This document shows, piece after piece, positions 29,391 through 39,398 of a stretch of 64,000 bases of DNA; position 1 is the first letter of the stretch; every line of letters begins with the position of its first letter. The notes beneath the pieces were generated by a model. It did no database searches. It saw only the letters and a list, made by a program, of their open reading frames with translations, and was not told where the DNA came from. The DNA is taken from positions 6,751,001 to 6,815,000 of the forward strand of contig NC_017249.1 in the NCBI RefSeq assembly GCF_000284375.1, in the 5' to 3' direction. The position numbers and the translations under genes were made by a program. The DNA is from Bradyrhizobium japonicum USDA 6 (lineage in GTDB: Bacteria > Pseudomonadota > Alphaproteobacteria > Rhizobiales > Xanthobacteraceae).

Positions 29391-29613
29391 CCGCTTGATC
29401 TACATGGCCAACCAGATCGGCACGTTCTTCCGCAGCCAGGGCCACGACAAGGCCGTGCCGGGGATCGCCGACCACATCAAGAAGTTCTGGGATCCCCGGA
29501 TGAAGCGGGCGATCTTCGCCCATCTCGACGCGGGCGGCGCAGGCCTGGAGCCGAACGTGCGCGAGGCGCTCACCTCGCTGAAGCAGACGACGTCCCTTCC
29601 AGCAGCGCCGTAA
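29380..29613 (+). CDS. fdsD: Formate dehydrogenase delta subunit
   Basis: A 77-residue FdsD protein with the family start MSPDRLIYMANQIGTFF and a central FWDPRMKRAI. It is small and its role is thought to be in assembly or stability of the FdsABG complex. CGGAGG precedes the ATG, which lies inside the end of fdhD. Its last 44 bases overlap the 3' end of glnE on the other strand. Confidence 0.92.
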   Translation: MSPDRLIYMANQIGTFFRSQGHDKAVPGIADHIKKFWDPRMKRAIFAHLDAGGAGLEPNVREALTSLKQTTSLPAAP

Positions 29614-32557
29614 ATACGCGCCTCACCTCGCTCTGCGTTTCCTTCACGCGTGCCTCCAGCGACGAGAAGTCGGGCGCATCGCCGGCGCGCGCCATCACGC
29701 GCTGAAGGTCGGTGCCGGCGGTCTCCGGCTTGAAGCGGTCGCTGACGCAGAGCCGCAGAATCTGCGTCAGGTCGTGATAGAGCCGCGCCGCCGCGCGCAG
29801 GATCTCCGCCTCCGATTGCGGGAGCGCGCCGAGCTTGGCGGCGTTGTCCAGAACCTGAAGGGTGCTGACGTCGAGAATTTCAGGCTTGTCGTGGGCGTGC
29901 ACGAGCTGGAGATATTGCGCGATGAAGTCGATATCGACCATGCCGCCGGCGGCGTATTTGAGATCCCAATGGTCGCTCTCGCCCTTCTCCTGCGCGATGG
30001 CGCGCCGCATGTCGGCGACGTCGTTGGCAATGGTCGCCCGATCGCGGCGGCGGGTCAGGACATCGCGGATGATGCGCTCGATCCGCTCACGGAACTGATC
30101 CGAGGCCGACACCACGCGGGCGCGGGTCAGGGCCATGTGCTCCCAGGTCCAGGCCTCGTTCGCCTGGTAGTCCGCGAATGAGACGAGGCTCGATGCCACC
30201 GGACCGGCGCGTCCCGACGGGCGCAGCCGCATGTCGATCTCGTACAGCACGCCGTAATTGGTGCGTGTGGTGAAGGCGCTGATCAGGCGCTGGGTGAAGC
30301 GCGCGAAATAGTGGGCGCCCTGAAGCGATTTTGGCCCGTCGGAGTCCGGATTGTCGCTGTCGAAATCGTACAGCAGGATGAGGTCGAGATCGGACGATGC
30401 CGTCATCTCGCGGCTGCCGAGCCGGCCCATCGCGATGATCGCGGTCTCCTGATCCTTGATACGTCCGTGTTGGGCGGCGAAGCGTTCGGCGACAAGATCG
30501 TGCACGGTGTGGACGATGCCTTCGGCGACATCGGCGAAAGCCGTGCTGGCCTGCTGCGCCGAGACAGTACCGGAGAGAATGCGCGTGCCGATCAGGAACA
30601 GGCTCTCCTGCCCGAACAGGCGGAGACGGTCGAGAAATTCCTCATAGGAGTCGGCGTCGCGCACCGTCGCGGCCAATCGCGCCGACAATTCCTGCTTGTC
30701 CGGCATCGCGCCGAAGAATCTGGGATCGATCAGGCCGTCCATGAGCTGCGGCTTCCGCGCCAGCATCTCGCCGAGCCGCGGTGCCGCGCCGAGCACCAGC
30801 GCCACGAGCGCGACGAGATCGCGGTTCTGGCCGAGCAGCGTGATCAGCCGGCCGCCAAGCTGGAGTGCCTGGAGGAACTGATCGAACGCCACGACGGCGC
30901 GATCCGGCTCCTCGGCCCGCGCGAGGCCGTCGATCAGGGCCGGCACGAACTCGACGAAAGCGCTTCGCGTCTGGTCGTTGCGGAACACGCGGTAGTCGCC
31001 GGTGATCCAGTCGCGTATGGTCTGCGCGAGTGCGGCCGGCTTCTTGAAGCCGAGCGTCGTCAAATATTGCAGCAGGCGCGGATCGTCAGGACCTGCACCG
31101 TAGTCGAGCGCCGGCAGCTTTGCCGTGCCGGTCGGGTCATCGCCCTCGAACAGTTTTTCGTAGTGTCCCTGCACGATCTGGAGCTGCCGCAACAGGTCGC
31201 GCGCAAAGGCTTCGCGATCCGGATAGCCGAAGAAGCGCGCAAAGCGCTCGACCGCCTCCTTGTCTTCCGGCAGCGCATGGGTCTGCTCGTCGGCGATCAT
31301 CTGGAGGCGGTGCTCGACGCGGCGCAGGAATTCATAGGCGATGGTCAGCTCGTCACGCGCGGCAATGGTGATCCAGTTGCTGGAGGCGAGAATATCGAGC
31401 GCGGCGAGCGTCGGCCGCACCCGCAACTCCGGATGGCGACCGCCGGCGATCAGCTGCTGCGTTTGCGCGAAAAATTCGATCTCGCGAATGCCGCCGCGGC
31501 CGACCTTGACGTTGTGCCCCTCGACCGCGATCTCGCTCTGGCCGCGATAGGTCTGCATCTGCCGCTTCATGTCGTGGACGTCCGCAAGCGCGGCGAAGTC
31601 GAGATGCTTGCGCCAGACGAAGGGCGCGATTTCGGCGAGCAGCGCCTCTCCCGCTTTGGGATCGCCGGCGCAGGCACGCGCCTTGATCATCGCGGCACGC
31701 TCCCAGGTGCGCCCTTCCCGCTCGTAATAGTTCAGCGCGGCGTCTCGCGAAATCGCCACTTGCGTCGAGGACGGATCGGGACGCAGACGCAGGTCGACGC
31801 GGAAGACATAGCCGTCATAGGTACGCTGCTGGAGAATGCGCGCGATGCCCTGCGTCACCCGCACGAAGAACGGCTGTGGCTCGATGTCGGGCGCGAGCGT
31901 CGTGGCATCGGGATCGAAGAACACGATGAGGTCGATGTCGCTGGAATAGTTCAGCTCGCCCGCCCCCATCTTGCCCATCGCGAGCACGATCAGGCCGCAG
32001 CCCTCTTCCGGAGCTTCGGGATTGGACGGCAGGATCTTTCCACGTGCGGCTTCCTGCCGCAGCTGGTACTGGAGCGCAGCCTGCACCGAGGATACCGCGA
32101 CATCGGTCAGCGCCGCCGTCACCCGCATCACCGGCCAGACGCCGCCAATATCGCACAGCGCGGTGAGAAGCGCCGCTTCGGCCTTCATCCTGCGAAGCCG
32201 CCGCATCACCTCGGCTTCGTCGGTCGCCGCGAGGACCGCGTCCCTCGCCTCCGCGATGAGCGCGGCCAGATGCGCGTCCGGATCGCATTCGAGCAGCCGG
32301 ATCAGGCGCGGCGCGTCGGCGCGCACGAGATCAAACAGATAGGGCGAGAATTCGGCGATGCCGGCCAAAATATCCCGCGTGAAGGGATGGACCAGCAGGA
32401 CAGCGAGACGGGCTGATTGAACCGGCTCAAGCTCGGCCAGCCAGTTTTCAAGACGTCGTTCATCAATTGTGGAAGCGGCAATATGGGGAGCCTCCGCGAA
32501 ACGCGCGGCCAGGCCCTCTCCATGCTTGTCCGCGTTTCCCGGCGCGGAGTGGTTCAT
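29570..32557 (-). CDS. glnE: Bifunctional glutamine synthetase adenylyltransferase/deadenylyltransferase
   Basis: A 995-residue GlnE with two nucleotidyltransferase domains. The N-terminal (deadenylylating) one has [15 protein letters not shown] near residue 200. The C-terminal (adenylylating) one has [19 protein letters not shown] near residue 700. Each is followed by a helical PII-responsive or linker region. It switches glutamine synthetase off and on in answer to nitrogen status. The ATG overlaps the stop of the upstream histidine kinase (ATGA), so it is translated from the same message. It runs convergent with, and overlaps, fdsD. Confidence 0.95.
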   Translation of the reverse strand: MNHSAPGNADKHGEGLAARFAEAPHIAASTIDERRLENWLAELEPVQSARLAVLLVHPFTRDILAGIAEFSPYLFDLVRADAPRLIRLLECDPDAHLAALIAEARDAVLAATDEAEVMRRLRRMKAEAALLTALCDIGGVWPVMRVTAALTDVAVSSVQAALQYQLRQEAARGKILPSNPEAPEEGCGLIVLAMGKMGAGELNYSSDIDLIVFFDPDATTLAPDIEPQPFFVRVTQGIARILQQRTYDGYVFRVDLRLRPDPSSTQVAISRDAALNYYEREGRTWERAAMIKARACAGDPKAGEALLAEIAPFVWRKHLDFAALADVHDMKRQMQTYRGQSEIAVEGHNVKVGRGGIREIEFFAQTQQLIAGGRHPELRVRPTLAALDILASSNWITIAARDELTIAYEFLRRVEHRLQMIADEQTHALPEDKEAVERFARFFGYPDREAFARDLLRQLQIVQGHYEKLFEGDDPTGTAKLPALDYGAGPDDPRLLQYLTTLGFKKPAALAQTIRDWITGDYRVFRNDQTRSAFVEFVPALIDGLARAEEPDRAVVAFDQFLQALQLGGRLITLLGQNRDLVALVALVLGAAPRLGEMLARKPQLMDGLIDPRFFGAMPDKQELSARLAATVRDADSYEEFLDRLRLFGQESLFLIGTRILSGTVSAQQASTAFADVAEGIVHTVHDLVAERFAAQHGRIKDQETAIIAMGRLGSREMTASSDLDLILLYDFDSDNPDSDGPKSLQGAHYFARFTQRLISAFTTRTNYGVLYEIDMRLRPSGRAGPVASSLVSFADYQANEAWTWEHMALTRARVVSASDQFRERIERIIRDVLTRRRDRATIANDVADMRRAIAQEKGESDHWDLKYAAGGMVDIDFIAQYLQLVHAHDKPEILDVSTLQVLDNAAKLGALPQSEAEILRAAARLYHDLTQILRLCVSDRFKPETAGTDLQRVMARAGDAPDFSSLEARVKETQSEVRRVFTALLEGTSSASAR

Positions 32558-34008
32558 GCCACCTTCTGTGGCACATCCTGCATTGGCGGAGCAACCCTGT
32601 CGCCGGCACGCGCCGGGAGCACCAGCGTGGCGACGAGGCCGGGCTGGGCATCACCCAGCCGCAATTCTCCACCATGCAATGTCGCAACCGCGGCGGCAAG
32701 GCTGAGACCGAGGCCGGAGCCCGGCAGCGTGCGGCTGGCTTCAAGCCGCACGAATCGCTCGACGACATGCTTGCGGTCGGCTTCGGGGATACCAGGGCCG
32801 CGATCGGTAACGCTGAGCAGCACCTGGTCGCCCTCGCGCTTCGCCTCGATCATGATCTGCCTAGAGTCCATGCTGACCACGGTTCCGCTGGTCTGCGCGA
32901 CCGGCTTGCCGTATTTGATCGCGTTCTCGACCAGGTTGGCGAGCGTCTGGCTGACCAATTCGCGGTTGGCGTGAACCGGCGTCGGCTCGGCCTTGACCTT
33001 CAAGGTCATGCCGTCGTCTTCGGCCAGCGGCTCGTAGAGCTCGTGGATGCCATTAGCGACATCGGCGGCGTCGAAATCATCCATGTTGCCACGCGCCTGG
33101 CCGGACTCGGCGCGCGCGATCATCAAGAGCGCGTTAAAGGTGCGGATCAGGCCATCGGATTCCTCGATGGTCCGTTCCAGCGCGGCGCGGTAATCGCCCT
33201 CGCCGCCCGATTTCGCCAGCGCCTCCTCCGCGCGGTTGCGCAGGCGCGTCAGCGGCGTCTTGAGGTCGTGGGCGATGTTGTCGGAGACTTCCTTCAGCCC
33301 CGCCATCAGCGCCTCGATCCGCTCCAGCATCGCATTGAGGTTTTCGGCGAGGCGATCGAGCTCGTCGCCGCTGCGCCCGACCGGCAGGCGCTCGCTGAGG
33401 TCGCCGGTCATGATGCGCTGGGCCGTGCCGGTCATCGCGTCGATGCGGGTGAGCACGCGGCGCGCGACGAAAATGCCACCGCCGAGGCCGAGCACCACCA
33501 CGATCAGGACCGACCATTGAGCCGCCTTGGCGACGATACCGAACAGCCTTCGCCGCTCGGCGAGATCGCGGCCGATCAGGAGCCGGAAGCCGTTTTCCAG
33601 TTCAGTGACGCGCACCAGGGCGCGGTGATCGCGGTCATCGGCATCCTCGATGCGGCGGTAGGCGGTCTCCGACCAGCCGCGCGTCGCCATCACGCCCGGA
33701 GCCAGCGAGCCGACATTGCCGGCGATCGCCTGCCCCGTCGGCGTGGTCACGAGGTAGAGGTTGGCGCCCGGACGCAGCGCGCGATACTCGATCGTTCGCA
33801 CGAGGCCAACCAAGCCGCGGCGATCATAGATCACGTTGATCTCCGAGGTCTCGGCGTTCACCGTCTGGGTGATTTCCTCGGTGATCAGCCGCCGCGTATT
33901 CCAGGCGAAATAGCCGAGCAGCGAGGCGGCGAAGATCGCGAACAGGAACAGGTAGACCAGCGTGAGCCGGAATGCCGTGGTGCGGACGAGTTTACCGAAT
34001 GCCGTCAC
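32554..34008 (-). CDS. Sensor histidine kinase of the split DegP-glnE cluster
   Basis: A 484-residue membrane kinase. Helices at about residues 14-33 and 164-186 flank a periplasmic sensor of about 130 residues. HAMP (about 187-240) leads to HisKA with His 247 in [19 protein letters not shown]. HATPase_c has [20 protein letters not shown] and GSGLGLSLA. It starts at a GTG inside a relic of the last codons of a response regulator, which shows that the regulator gene once lay directly before it. Its likely partner is now 4.4 kb away at 38445-39125. The signal sensed is unknown. Proximity to DegP hints at envelope stress. Confidence 0.88.
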   Translation of the reverse strand: MTAFGKLVRTTAFRLTLVYLFLFAIFAASLLGYFAWNTRRLITEEITQTVNAETSEINVIYDRRGLVGLVRTIEYRALRPGANLYLVTTPTGQAIAGNVGSLAPGVMATRGWSETAYRRIEDADDRDHRALVRVTELENGFRLLIGRDLAERRRLFGIVAKAAQWSVLIVVVLGLGGGIFVARRVLTRIDAMTGTAQRIMTGDLSERLPVGRSGDELDRLAENLNAMLERIEALMAGLKEVSDNIAHDLKTPLTRLRNRAEEALAKSGGEGDYRAALERTIEESDGLIRTFNALLMIARAESGQARGNMDDFDAADVANGIHELYEPLAEDDGMTLKVKAEPTPVHANRELVSQTLANLVENAIKYGKPVAQTSGTVVSMDSRQIMIEAKREGDQVLLSVTDRGPGIPEADRKHVVERFVRLEASRTLPGSGLGLSLAAAVATLHGGELRLGDAQPGLVATLVLPARAGDRVAPPMQDVPQKVA

Positions 34009-34021
34009 GGATCAGGTACCC
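33992..34021 (-). repeat. Relic of the response regulator 3' end, left copy of an imperfect 30-bp direct repeat
   Basis: Read on the minus strand these bases encode [13 protein letters not shown], against G-Y-M-I-R-D-G-I-R-stop in the intact regulator at 38445-38474. The two DNA copies match at 24 of 30 positions, and the differences are nearly all synonymous. The kinase's GTG start lies inside this copy, so this is probably the native tail. Confidence 0.7.
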
Positions 34022-34260
34022 AATCAGAGCGCTGCGCGTGCTATCACCGGTCATCGCAACTTCTCATATTCCATTTTGTTTCAAATAGTTACCGCATTTT
34101 ATGCCGCTTGGTTCCCGGCCATCTCTGGCGAAAAAGCGGCAAGTTGGCGCGGCTCTCTTCCCAGGCATCTGGTCAGCGGAACGGGAACGTTAAAGTGGCA
34201 CTCAATTCGAACCAAGTTAAATCCCCGCAAGCTGGCGTTCATGCGGACGGCGGGGCCACC

Positions 34261-35439
34261 TGGTCGTGGGCGGGAGCGGCGATCGGGTGCGGCCTCACCA
34301 ATGCGATCGCGGAAGCCTATATCGACGACCAGTTCGGCGCAAAATACCAGACGGTCACCCGCGCAGGCGCCTGGCTGCAGGACCGGATCAACGAGCTGAA
34401 GTCGAAGGCGGCGGCAGCCGATCGCGCCGTCCTGGAGTTCAAGGAAAAGAACAACATTGTCGACCTCGGCGGACCGAACGTATCGGCCGGCAGCGCCAGC
34501 CGGCTCATCGGCGAACAACAGCTGTTCGAACTGAACAGCCAGCTCGCCGCCGCGCGCGGCGCCACCAGCGAGGCCAAGGCCCGGCGCGACCGGATCGAGC
34601 AAGTCCGGAAAATGGACGTCAGCGAGGGCGCCGTCGCGGATATCCTGAAAAACGAGGTCATTCCGCGGCTTCGCAATCAGTACGTCGACCTGCCTGCGCG
34701 AGAGGCCAACATCTCGACGAGATATGGTGCGGATCATACGGCCGCGATCAACCTGCGCGACCAGATGGAGGAGACGCGCCGAAACATCCGCGGGGAGCTC
34801 GGACGGATCGCTGGCAGCTACAAGAGCGATTACGAGATCGCCAAGACGCGCGAAGAGAGTTTGGAGCGGTCGCTGGCCAGCCTGGTATCCGAAGGGCAGC
34901 TCACCAACCGCGATCGGCTTGGATTGGCCGAGCTCGAAAGCTCAGCCAAGGTATATCACACGCTCTACGACACTTTCCTGCAGCGTTATATGGAGGCGAT
35001 ACAGCAGCAGGCCTATCGCAGCCAGTATGGCAGCGACTTCATCAGCGTGACGCCGACCAATCTGTACGGGCCCGGCGATAATTATCACCCCGAGCTGAGC
35101 CACGTCGTCGCCGCCCTGATCCGCCGCTTCCACGAGGCGAAGGTTTCGGGAGCAAAGAGCGTCATCGTGTGGGGCACCGGCACGCCGCGGCGCGAGTTCC
35201 TCTATGTCGATGACATGGCGGATGCCTGCGTGCACCTGATGAAGACCTATTCGAGCGCGGAGCTTGTCAACATCGGCACCGGCGAGGACATCACCATCGC
35301 CAGCGCGCTGCACAGGCCCATCAGGGATACCATTGAAGCAGATTTGTGCTGTTGCGTCCGCATTCCGGCGGGATGGTATCGGCATCTCTGGCCCGACCCA
35401 ACCGGCACATTTGACCTAAATCAAGCAGGTATCGGTTAG
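34261..35439 (+). pseudogene. In-frame chimera of GumC/Wzz-type and GDP-fucose synthase fragments
   Basis: The first part (to about 35010) is the coiled-coil middle of an exopolysaccharide chain-length/export protein. It shows [28 protein letters not shown], then [19 protein letters not shown]. Its N-terminal membrane/Wzz part and its kinase domain are missing. From about 35011 the frame continues as the C-terminal part of a GDP-L-fucose synthase (Fcl) with [20 protein letters not shown] and [20 protein letters not shown]. It is then cut after [11 protein letters not shown] and runs into unrelated residues. No proper start codon or signal is seen. Two partial genes joined at a CAGCAGCAG run indicate deletion debris. 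A translated product would not work as either enzyme. Confidence 0.75.
35411..35424 (+). promoter_or_regulatory. Candidate FixK/FNR box upstream of the arylsulfatase
   Basis: TTGACCTAAATCAA fits the TTGA-N6-TCAA pattern recognised by FixK2/FNR-type regulators in Bradyrhizobium. It lies 60 bases before the arylsulfatase start, which is compatible with activation. Regulation by oxygen is inference. Confidence 0.4.
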
Positions 35440-35484
35440 CGGTGACAGCCTCAATCCGCCAAATGGACTGCGGGAGGTCGGAAT

Positions 35485-38025
35485 ATGAAAATCCGTTGCC
35501 TCACCCTTGCGACCACAGCAAGTGTTCTCGCCCTCGGTTGCATCTCCGCGTCGGCTCAGCAGGTCACGGGCACCCCAGGCTCGCCTGCAGCCACGACTAC
35601 AATTGACGGCAAGCTGCTTCCGCCGCCGCCTCCAGAATTTGGAGGGGTCATCAACGAGAGAGCGTCGGAGTCGAAGGCGTGGTGGGCACCGCGTGTCGTA
35701 CCGCCGAAGGGCGCGCCCAATGTGTTGCTCATCATGACCGACGACCAAGGCTTCGGAGCGCCGAGCACCTTCGGCGGCGTTATCCCCACGCCCGCGATGG
35801 ATCGTATCGCTGCGCAGGGCCTGCGCTACACCAATTTTCATTCCACCTCGCTGTGCTCACCGACGCGGGCGGCGCTCATCACCGGCCGCAATCATCATTC
35901 GGTCGGCTTCGGAGTCGTCGGCGAAATATCGACGGGATTCCCAGGTTACGACTCGATCATTCCGATCGAGAAGGGCACCATCGGCACCACCCTGAAGGCG
36001 AACGGGTACGCCACCTCGTGGTTCGGCAAGAACCATAACACGCCCTCATATCAATCGAGCCAGGCGGGGCCATTCAATCAATGGCCCAATGGCATGGGCT
36101 TCGAGTATTTCTATGGTTTTGTGGGCGGCGATGCCAGTCAGTGGCAGCCAAATCTGTTCCGCAACACCACAGCGATTTATCCATTCCAGGACAATCCAAG
36201 CTGGAACCTCACGACCGCGATGGCCGACGAAGCCATCCAGCACGTGAAGCAGCTCAAGGAGATCGCGCCCGACAAGCCGTTCTTCGTTTATTACGTGCCC
36301 GGCGGCACGCACGCGCCGCACCATCCGACGCCGGATTGGATCAAGAAGATCAGCGACATGCACCTGTTCGACCAAGGCTGGAACAAGCTGCGGGAGACGA
36401 TCTTCGCCAACCAGAAGCGGTTGGGCATCATGCCCGACCACGCCAGGCTGACGCCATGGCCGAAGGAATTGCCGCAATGGGATTCCATCGGCGAGTTGGA
36501 GAAGAAGCTCTTCATCAAGCAGGCAGATGTCTATGGCGCCTACCTTGCCTATACCGACCATGAGATCGGCCGCGTCATTCAAGCCGTCGAAGACCTCGGA
36601 GAGCTCAACAACACGTTGATCATCTACATCGGCGGCGACAACGGCGCGAGTGCCGAAGGAATGATCAACGGTACGCCCAACGAGTTCACGACCTTCAATG
36701 GCGTCCCGGTGCCGGTGAAGGCTCAGTACCTCTGGTACCCGTTCTGGGGCTCGGACAAGACTTTCCCGCATTTTGCCGCGCCCTGGGCGTGGGCGATGGA
36801 CACGCCATTCAAGTGGGTCAAGCAGGTGCCGTCGCATTTTGGCGGGACCGCCCAAGGCGTCGCCATGTCCTGGCCCGGCCATATCAGCGATGTGGGAGGT
36901 ATCCGTCGCCAATTCCATCACGTCATCGATATTGCTCCGACCATCCTCGAAGCAACCGGCATTTCGCAACCTGACACGATCGACGGTATCAAGCAGAGCC
37001 CCATGGAAGGGGTGAGTATGGCGTACACATGGGACAAGGCGAACGCCAATGCCGAGACGGCCCACACGACCCAATATTTCGAGATGCTCGGTAATCGCGC
37101 CATCTATCACGATGGCTGGGTTGCGGCGACGACGCCGATCACGCTTCCATGGGAGCTAAGCAGCGCGCCCCCGCCAGATGTGATCACGGGATACAAGTGG
37201 GAGCTCTACAACGTCCGGGAAGACCTCACCCAGTTCGATGATCTGGCCGCCAAGATGCCGGAGAAGGTCAAGGAGTTGCAAGCCGTCTTCGATGTCGAGG
37301 CGAAGAAGTACAACGTGCTGCCGCTCGATAACACGACGCTCGCGCGTTGGAATACGCCGCGCCCAAGCCTGACGGCCGGGCAGACCGTATTCACCTATTC
37401 GGGCGAACTGACCGGTGTGCCGGCTAGCGCCGCGCCGAGCATCCTCAACAAGTCCTATACCATCACGGCCGACGTCGAGATTCCCAAAGGCGGCGCTGAA
37501 GGGATGATCGTCACCGAAGGCGGACGTTTCGGCGGCTACGGGCTGCTTCTGAGCAAGGGTGTGGCGGGCCTTCGGCGGGGTAAGCCCGTGTTCCTCTACA
37601 ACCTGCTCAACCTCAAGCGCACGATCTGGTCGGGACCGGAGTTGAGCGTGGGCAAGCACACCATCGTCTTCGACTTCAAGTCGGATGGGCCCGGGTTGGG
37701 CAAGGGCGGTACAGGCGTACTTTCAGTGGATGCCAAGGAAGTAGACCGGAAATCCATAGAACACGGTACGCCGATCACGTTCCCGGAGGACGAGACCTTC
37801 GACGTCGGCCAGGACACCCGCACCGGGGTCGCGATGCTCGAGTATCGCTACGATCCTCCGTTCAAGTTCACGGGCAAGATCAACAAGCTGACGTTCAAGC
37901 TCGGACCTGAGTTGAAGAACCCGGCGCAAGCCAAGGCAGAACTTGGACCTATGCCAGCGCCGGAGCCGGATCCCATTGAAGAGTCGAAGTCTCAAAAGCC
38001 ATCCGCGAACATTGGGAAGAAATGA
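35485..38025 (+). CDS. Secreted arylsulfatase (type I, formylglycine-dependent)
   Basis: An 846-residue sulfatase with a signal peptide (to about residue 25) and a proline-rich lead. The alkaline-phosphatase-like core begins NVLLIMTDDQGFG, with metal-binding Asp 86 and 87. The active-site motif is C124-S-P-T-R128, whose cysteine must be changed to formylglycine by a maturation enzyme not encoded here. IIYIGGDNGAS supplies further metal ligands. A beta-sandwich domain forms the C-terminal third, ending in a Pro/Lys-rich tail. It would cleave sulfate esters in the periplasm for sulfur supply or polymer breakdown. GGGAGGT precedes the ATG. It shares a four-base overlap with the next gene. Confidence 0.92.
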   Translation: MKIRCLTLATTASVLALGCISASAQQVTGTPGSPAATTTIDGKLLPPPPPEFGGVINERASESKAWWAPRVVPPKGAPNVLLIMTDDQGFGAPSTFGGVIPTPAMDRIAAQGLRYTNFHSTSLCSPTRAALITGRNHHSVGFGVVGEISTGFPGYDSIIPIEKGTIGTTLKANGYATSWFGKNHNTPSYQSSQAGPFNQWPNGMGFEYFYGFVGGDASQWQPNLFRNTTAIYPFQDNPSWNLTTAMADEAIQHVKQLKEIAPDKPFFVYYVPGGTHAPHHPTPDWIKKISDMHLFDQGWNKLRETIFANQKRLGIMPDHARLTPWPKELPQWDSIGELEKKLFIKQADVYGAYLAYTDHEIGRVIQAVEDLGELNNTLIIYIGGDNGASAEGMINGTPNEFTTFNGVPVPVKAQYLWYPFWGSDKTFPHFAAPWAWAMDTPFKWVKQVPSHFGGTAQGVAMSWPGHISDVGGIRRQFHHVIDIAPTILEATGISQPDTIDGIKQSPMEGVSMAYTWDKANANAETAHTTQYFEMLGNRAIYHDGWVAATTPITLPWELSSAPPPDVITGYKWELYNVREDLTQFDDLAAKMPEKVKELQAVFDVEAKKYNVLPLDNTTLARWNTPRPSLTAGQTVFTYSGELTGVPASAAPSILNKSYTITADVEIPKGGAEGMIVTEGGRFGGYGLLLSKGVAGLRRGKPVFLYNLLNLKRTIWSGPELSVGKHTIVFDFKSDGPGLGKGGTGVLSVDAKEVDRKSIEHGTPITFPEDETFDVGQDTRTGVAMLEYRYDPPFKFTGKINKLTFKLGPELKNPAQAKAELGPMPAPEPDPIEESKSQKPSANIGKK

Positions 38026-38372
38026 AAGGCGCATTGGCGTTCGCCGCCATCAGCGAAGCTGCAACGGGATTGGCGCTGTTGATCGCGCCGTCGCTGGTTG
38101 GCCAGTTGTTGCTGGGCGAGCAGCTTTCCGGTGTCGCAACGCCGGTCGCGCGTGTCGCGGGCATTGCGCTGATTGCCTTGGGGATCGCCTGTTGGCCAGG
38201 GTGGCCGACACTCCCGGGCATGTTGATCTACAGCGGAGCCGTCACCCTATATTTGGCCTACCTCGGTTTCGCAGGTGGCTTGAGCGGCGTCCTTCTGTGG
38301 CCGGCGGTCGTCCTTCATCTCATACTGACAGTGCTCTCGATGCGCGGCGGTCCGCAAAGCCGCGACCTCTGA
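38022..38372 (+). CDS. Small four-helix membrane protein coupled to the arylsulfatase
   Basis: A 116-residue hydrophobic protein with four predicted membrane helices (about residues 4-30, 42-60, 65-85 and 88-106). Its ATG overlaps the sulfatase stop (ATGA), so it is translated with it. I do not recognise a function. Tight coupling suggests a partner role in sulfatase action or sulfate ester handling (inference). Confidence 0.75.
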   Translation: MKGALAFAAISEAATGLALLIAPSLVGQLLLGEQLSGVATPVARVAGIALIALGIACWPGWPTLPGMLIYSGAVTLYLAYLGFAGGLSGVLLWPAVVLHLILTVLSMRGGPQSRDL

Positions 38373-38444
38373 ATTTTTCATCGACCCGGAAGCTTCAAAA
38401 TTCTTCCGGCTCAGTGCCTTGCGTATTGAAGAGCATCCAAAGCT

Positions 38445-38474
38445 TTAACGGATCCCATCCCGGATCATGTACCC
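38445..38474 (-). repeat. Right copy of the imperfect 30-bp direct repeat (3' end of the response regulator)
   Basis: These are the last nine sense codons and the stop of the response regulator. They match 33992-34021 at 24 of 30 bases, with GATCA-GTACCC as the best-kept core. The protein sequence is kept while third positions differ, as when an inserted element restores a gene end. Confidence 0.65.
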
Positions 38475-39125
38475 GGCGCCGCGGATCGTGTGCAGCAGCG
38501 GCCGCTCAAAACCCTTGTCGATCTTGGAGCGCAGCCGCGAAATGTGCACGTCGATCACGTTGGTCTGCGGATCGAAATGGTAGTCCCAGACGTTCTCCAG
38601 CAGCATGGTGCGGGTCACCACCTGGCCGGCATGCTTCATGAGGTATTCGAGCAGGCGGAATTCGCGCGGCTGGAGCGTCAGCTCGTCCTTGCCGCGGGCG
38701 ACGCGATGGGACAGCCGGTCAAGCTCGAGATCGCCGACGCGGTAGAGCGTGTCCTCGGCCGGACCGCCGCGGCGCCGCGACAGCACCTCGACCCGGGCCA
38801 GCAGCTCGGCAAAGGAATAAGGCTTCGGCAGATAGTCGTCGCCGCCGGCGCGCAGGCCCTTGATGCGGTCGTCGACCTGCCCGAGCGCGGAGAGAATCAG
38901 CACCGGCGTCGAGTCGTCCTTGTCGCGTAGCGCACCGATCAGCGACAGGCCGTCGCGCTTGGGCAGCATGCGGTCGACCACCAGCACGTCGTAATCGCCG
39001 TTATCGGCCATGGCGAGGCCCTCCTCGCCGTCGGCGGCGTGGTCGGCAATGTGTCCGACTTCGCGAAACGCCTTCACGAGATAGTCGGCGGATTCGCGGT
39101 CGTCTTCGATGATGAGGAGGCGCAT
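38445..39125 (-). CDS. OmpR/PhoB-family response regulator
   Basis: A 226-residue regulator. The receiver (about residues 1-115) has acidic residues Asp 8 and 9, phosphorylated Asp 51 (VLVVDRMLPKRDG) and the switch lysine in DDYLPKPYSFAEL. The winged-helix DNA-binding domain ends VIDVHISRLRSKID..LLHTIRGAGYMIRDG. The start at 39125 puts the receiver's first strand at the N-terminus; an open frame continues upstream. The final codons are duplicated at 33992-34021. Its partner is almost surely the kinase at 32554-34008, and degP lies upstream. Confidence 0.9.
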   Translation of the reverse strand: MRLLIIEDDRESADYLVKAFREVGHIADHAADGEEGLAMADNGDYDVLVVDRMLPKRDGLSLIGALRDKDDSTPVLILSALGQVDDRIKGLRAGGDDYLPKPYSFAELLARVEVLSRRRGGPAEDTLYRVGDLELDRLSHRVARGKDELTLQPREFRLLEYLMKHAGQVVTRTMLLENVWDYHFDPQTNVIDVHISRLRSKIDKGFERPLLHTIRGAGYMIRDGIR

Positions 39126-39398
39126 CGTGCGTTCGGCGGCGGTCAAGGGGGTCAACCTTCTCTGAACATGGCGCGAGCGGCAATCGCATGCAAGCCAAGC
39201 GAACGGGACTTGGGTAGGCAAAAAGGCGGGCGGTGAAGCTGGGGGGACCTCACCGCCCTAGGCCTTCCGACGGAGGGGGCGTAATTCCACCGGAAGGTAG
39301 GCTGGGGGAGCGGGCCTTGCGCTGCTCCCCCGAAGGGCGTCGGCGGCGGGGGCGACTGATGCCGAAGACACCCCTCATCTCGTAGACCTCCTGACGGC

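Larger units (their letters stand above)
34022..38444. other. Inserted segment splitting the regulator/kinase pair
   Basis: About 4.4 kb of mainly plus-strand genes interrupts a minus-strand operon. It is bounded by the 30-bp repeat of the regulator's last codons. It holds an AT-rich left end (about 34050-34110), a chimeric relic of two polysaccharide genes, an arylsulfatase and a small membrane protein. No integrase, transposase or tRNA is present, so the way it entered is unknown. Rhizobiales genomes generally keep cyc-degP-regulator-kinase-glnE together, as far as I recall. Confidence 0.65.

Noticed and set aside
30311..32416. 701-codon plus-strand frame opposite glnE
   Set aside because: The protein is rich in His, Arg, Glu and Gly with no domain, while the minus strand encodes a full-length GlnE with both catalytic motifs.
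32467..34260. Upstream part of the long plus-strand frame that reaches 35439
   Set aside because: This part is antisense to the histidine kinase and has no coding character; only the section from about 34261 shows homology and is kept as a pseudogene.
34022..38444. A complete mobile element with its own integrase
   Set aside because: No recombinase, transposase or tRNA is present in the insert; only the flanking repeat and foreign gene content support insertion, so it is not called a mobile element.
39225..39258. GGCGGTGA/TCACCGCC hairpin between the regulator and degP
   Set aside because: A fair hairpin but no T run and no wider context; not strong enough to list as a terminator.
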